From contig SKKN01000016.1 in NCBI GenBank assembly GCA_007121455.1, forward strand, positions 87,603 through 151,602: a stretch of DNA of 64,000 nucleotides, read 5' to 3'. The DNA is from Gemmatimonadota bacterium. Lineage in GTDB: Bacteria; Gemmatimonadota; Gemmatimonadetes; Longimicrobiales; Gaopeijiaceae. The notes below the pieces were generated by a model. The model was not told where the DNA came from. It did no database searches and saw only the letters and a list, made by a program, of their open reading frames with translations. Of the stretch, positions 63,593 to 64,000 are shown in pieces (the first letter of the stretch is position 1; every line of letters begins with the position of its first letter). The translations under genes were made by a program, and so were the position numbers.

Positions 63593-64000
63593 TCACCTCG
63601 GGATCGGACTCGTCTGGAGGGTATGGATGAGCTCGCGCTGAAGGGTGCGAGTCTCCGCGTCCGCCTCCCGCTGCGTCGATTCCCGGAGTTGGACCGCGGC
63701 CCGCTCCTCGGCGTGGATCGCCTGCAGAACGCCCTCTGCGAGAAAGAGCACCTTCTTTTCGCCGAGCTCGGCGGCGAGGGCTTTTCCCTTGCCGGCTGCA
63801 TCGCGCGCCTCATCCCACAGACCGAGGGCGAGGGATCCTCGCGCCGTCTCCACCCACGCTTCGGCCAGTCCAGGGCCGACCGCGAGCTCCTCGAGCCGCT
63901 CCTTCGCCCAGGCGTAACTGCGTTGGTCTCCTGTAGCTCCGGAAGCTCGCGCGATCGACCCGAGTCCGATCGTACCCGCATGACCGGCGAGCCGAGGCAG
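63593..64000 (-). CDS. C-terminal part of a TPR-like helical protein (5' truncated by window)
   Basis: The frame is open from the window end (64000) to the stop at 63593, 135 codons. The sequence consists of paired amphipathic helices (SYAWAKERLEELAVGPGLAEAW, SLALGLWDEARDAAGKGKALAAEL, EGVLQAIHAEERAAVQL), typical of tetratricopeptide-like solenoids at the end of large regulators. The N-terminal part lies outside, so the function cannot be named. Confidence 0.6.
   Translation of the reverse strand: MPRLAGHAGTIGLGSIARASGATGDQRSYAWAKERLEELAVGPGLAEAWVETARGSLALGLWDEARDAAGKGKALAAELGEKKVLFLAEGVLQAIHAEERAAVQLRESTQREADAETRTLQRELIHTLQTSPIPR

Overview
The window is about 64 kb of high-GC (low to mid 60s percent), densely packed bacterial chromosome with no rRNA, tRNA, CRISPR, prophage or insertion sequence that I could recognise. 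Many secreted lipoproteins, N-terminal carboxypeptidase-regulatory-like domains on TonB-dependent receptors, a SusC/SusD pair, and a MoaD/CysO-type sulfur-carrier operon together point to a diderm bacterium, most likely Gemmatimonadota. This assignment is an inference from gene content only. Both window edges cut genes.

Layout. 1-5.3 kb: the end of a phosphodiesterase-like enzyme, small secreted or membrane proteins, an S41 peptidase and a lipoprotein. 5.3-10.4 kb: two PhoB-like response regulators around one PhoR-like kinase, then a PafA-like alkaline phosphatase lipoprotein. 10.4-13.1 kb: a TonB-receptor remnant with an internal deletion, then a His-rich protein and a Met/His-rich outer-membrane protein. 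13.2-22.0 kb: a phosphate block with a TonB receptor, a divergent phosphate-selective porin, and pstSCAB-phoU. Direct-repeat PHO boxes with 11-bp spacing precede the receptor, the porin and pstS, and a weaker one precedes the remnant. 22-24 kb: a sirtuin between two DUF1499-like proteins. 24.3-27.9 kb: a copper block (FKBP lipoprotein, CopC, CopD, a blue-copper lipoprotein, and a beta-barrel fused to a cupredoxin). 28-41 kb: GMC oxidoreductase plus flavin reductase, asparaginase-like domain, DUF4403, twin NHL propellers, a Na/Pi symporter, paired CrcB channels, DUF4399, DoxX, cold-shock protein and outer-membrane proteins. 41-48 kb: DUF2905, a serine hydrolase, SusC/SusD and a lipoprotein. 48-53 kb: a glycosyltransferase, then a cysteine operon read leftward (cysM - JAMM protease - CysO::MoeZ fusion). 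53-64 kb: a PIG-L deacetylase, isoaspartyl peptidase, PLP enzyme, nucleotidyltransferase, EttA, nicotinamidase, Lgt, and a kinase/AraC-type pair facing a tiny lipoprotein.

The most interesting part is the cysteine operon. Its CysO-like sulfur carrier is fused to its own E1-like activator and a rhodanese, so the reactive Gly-Gly is internal, and a JAMM protease is encoded next to it. The operon is preceded by a 37-codon leader ORF with four Cys codons in eight positions. A perfect 11-bp hairpin with a T5 tract follows, just before cysM. This is the architecture of a cysteine-sensing transcription attenuator.
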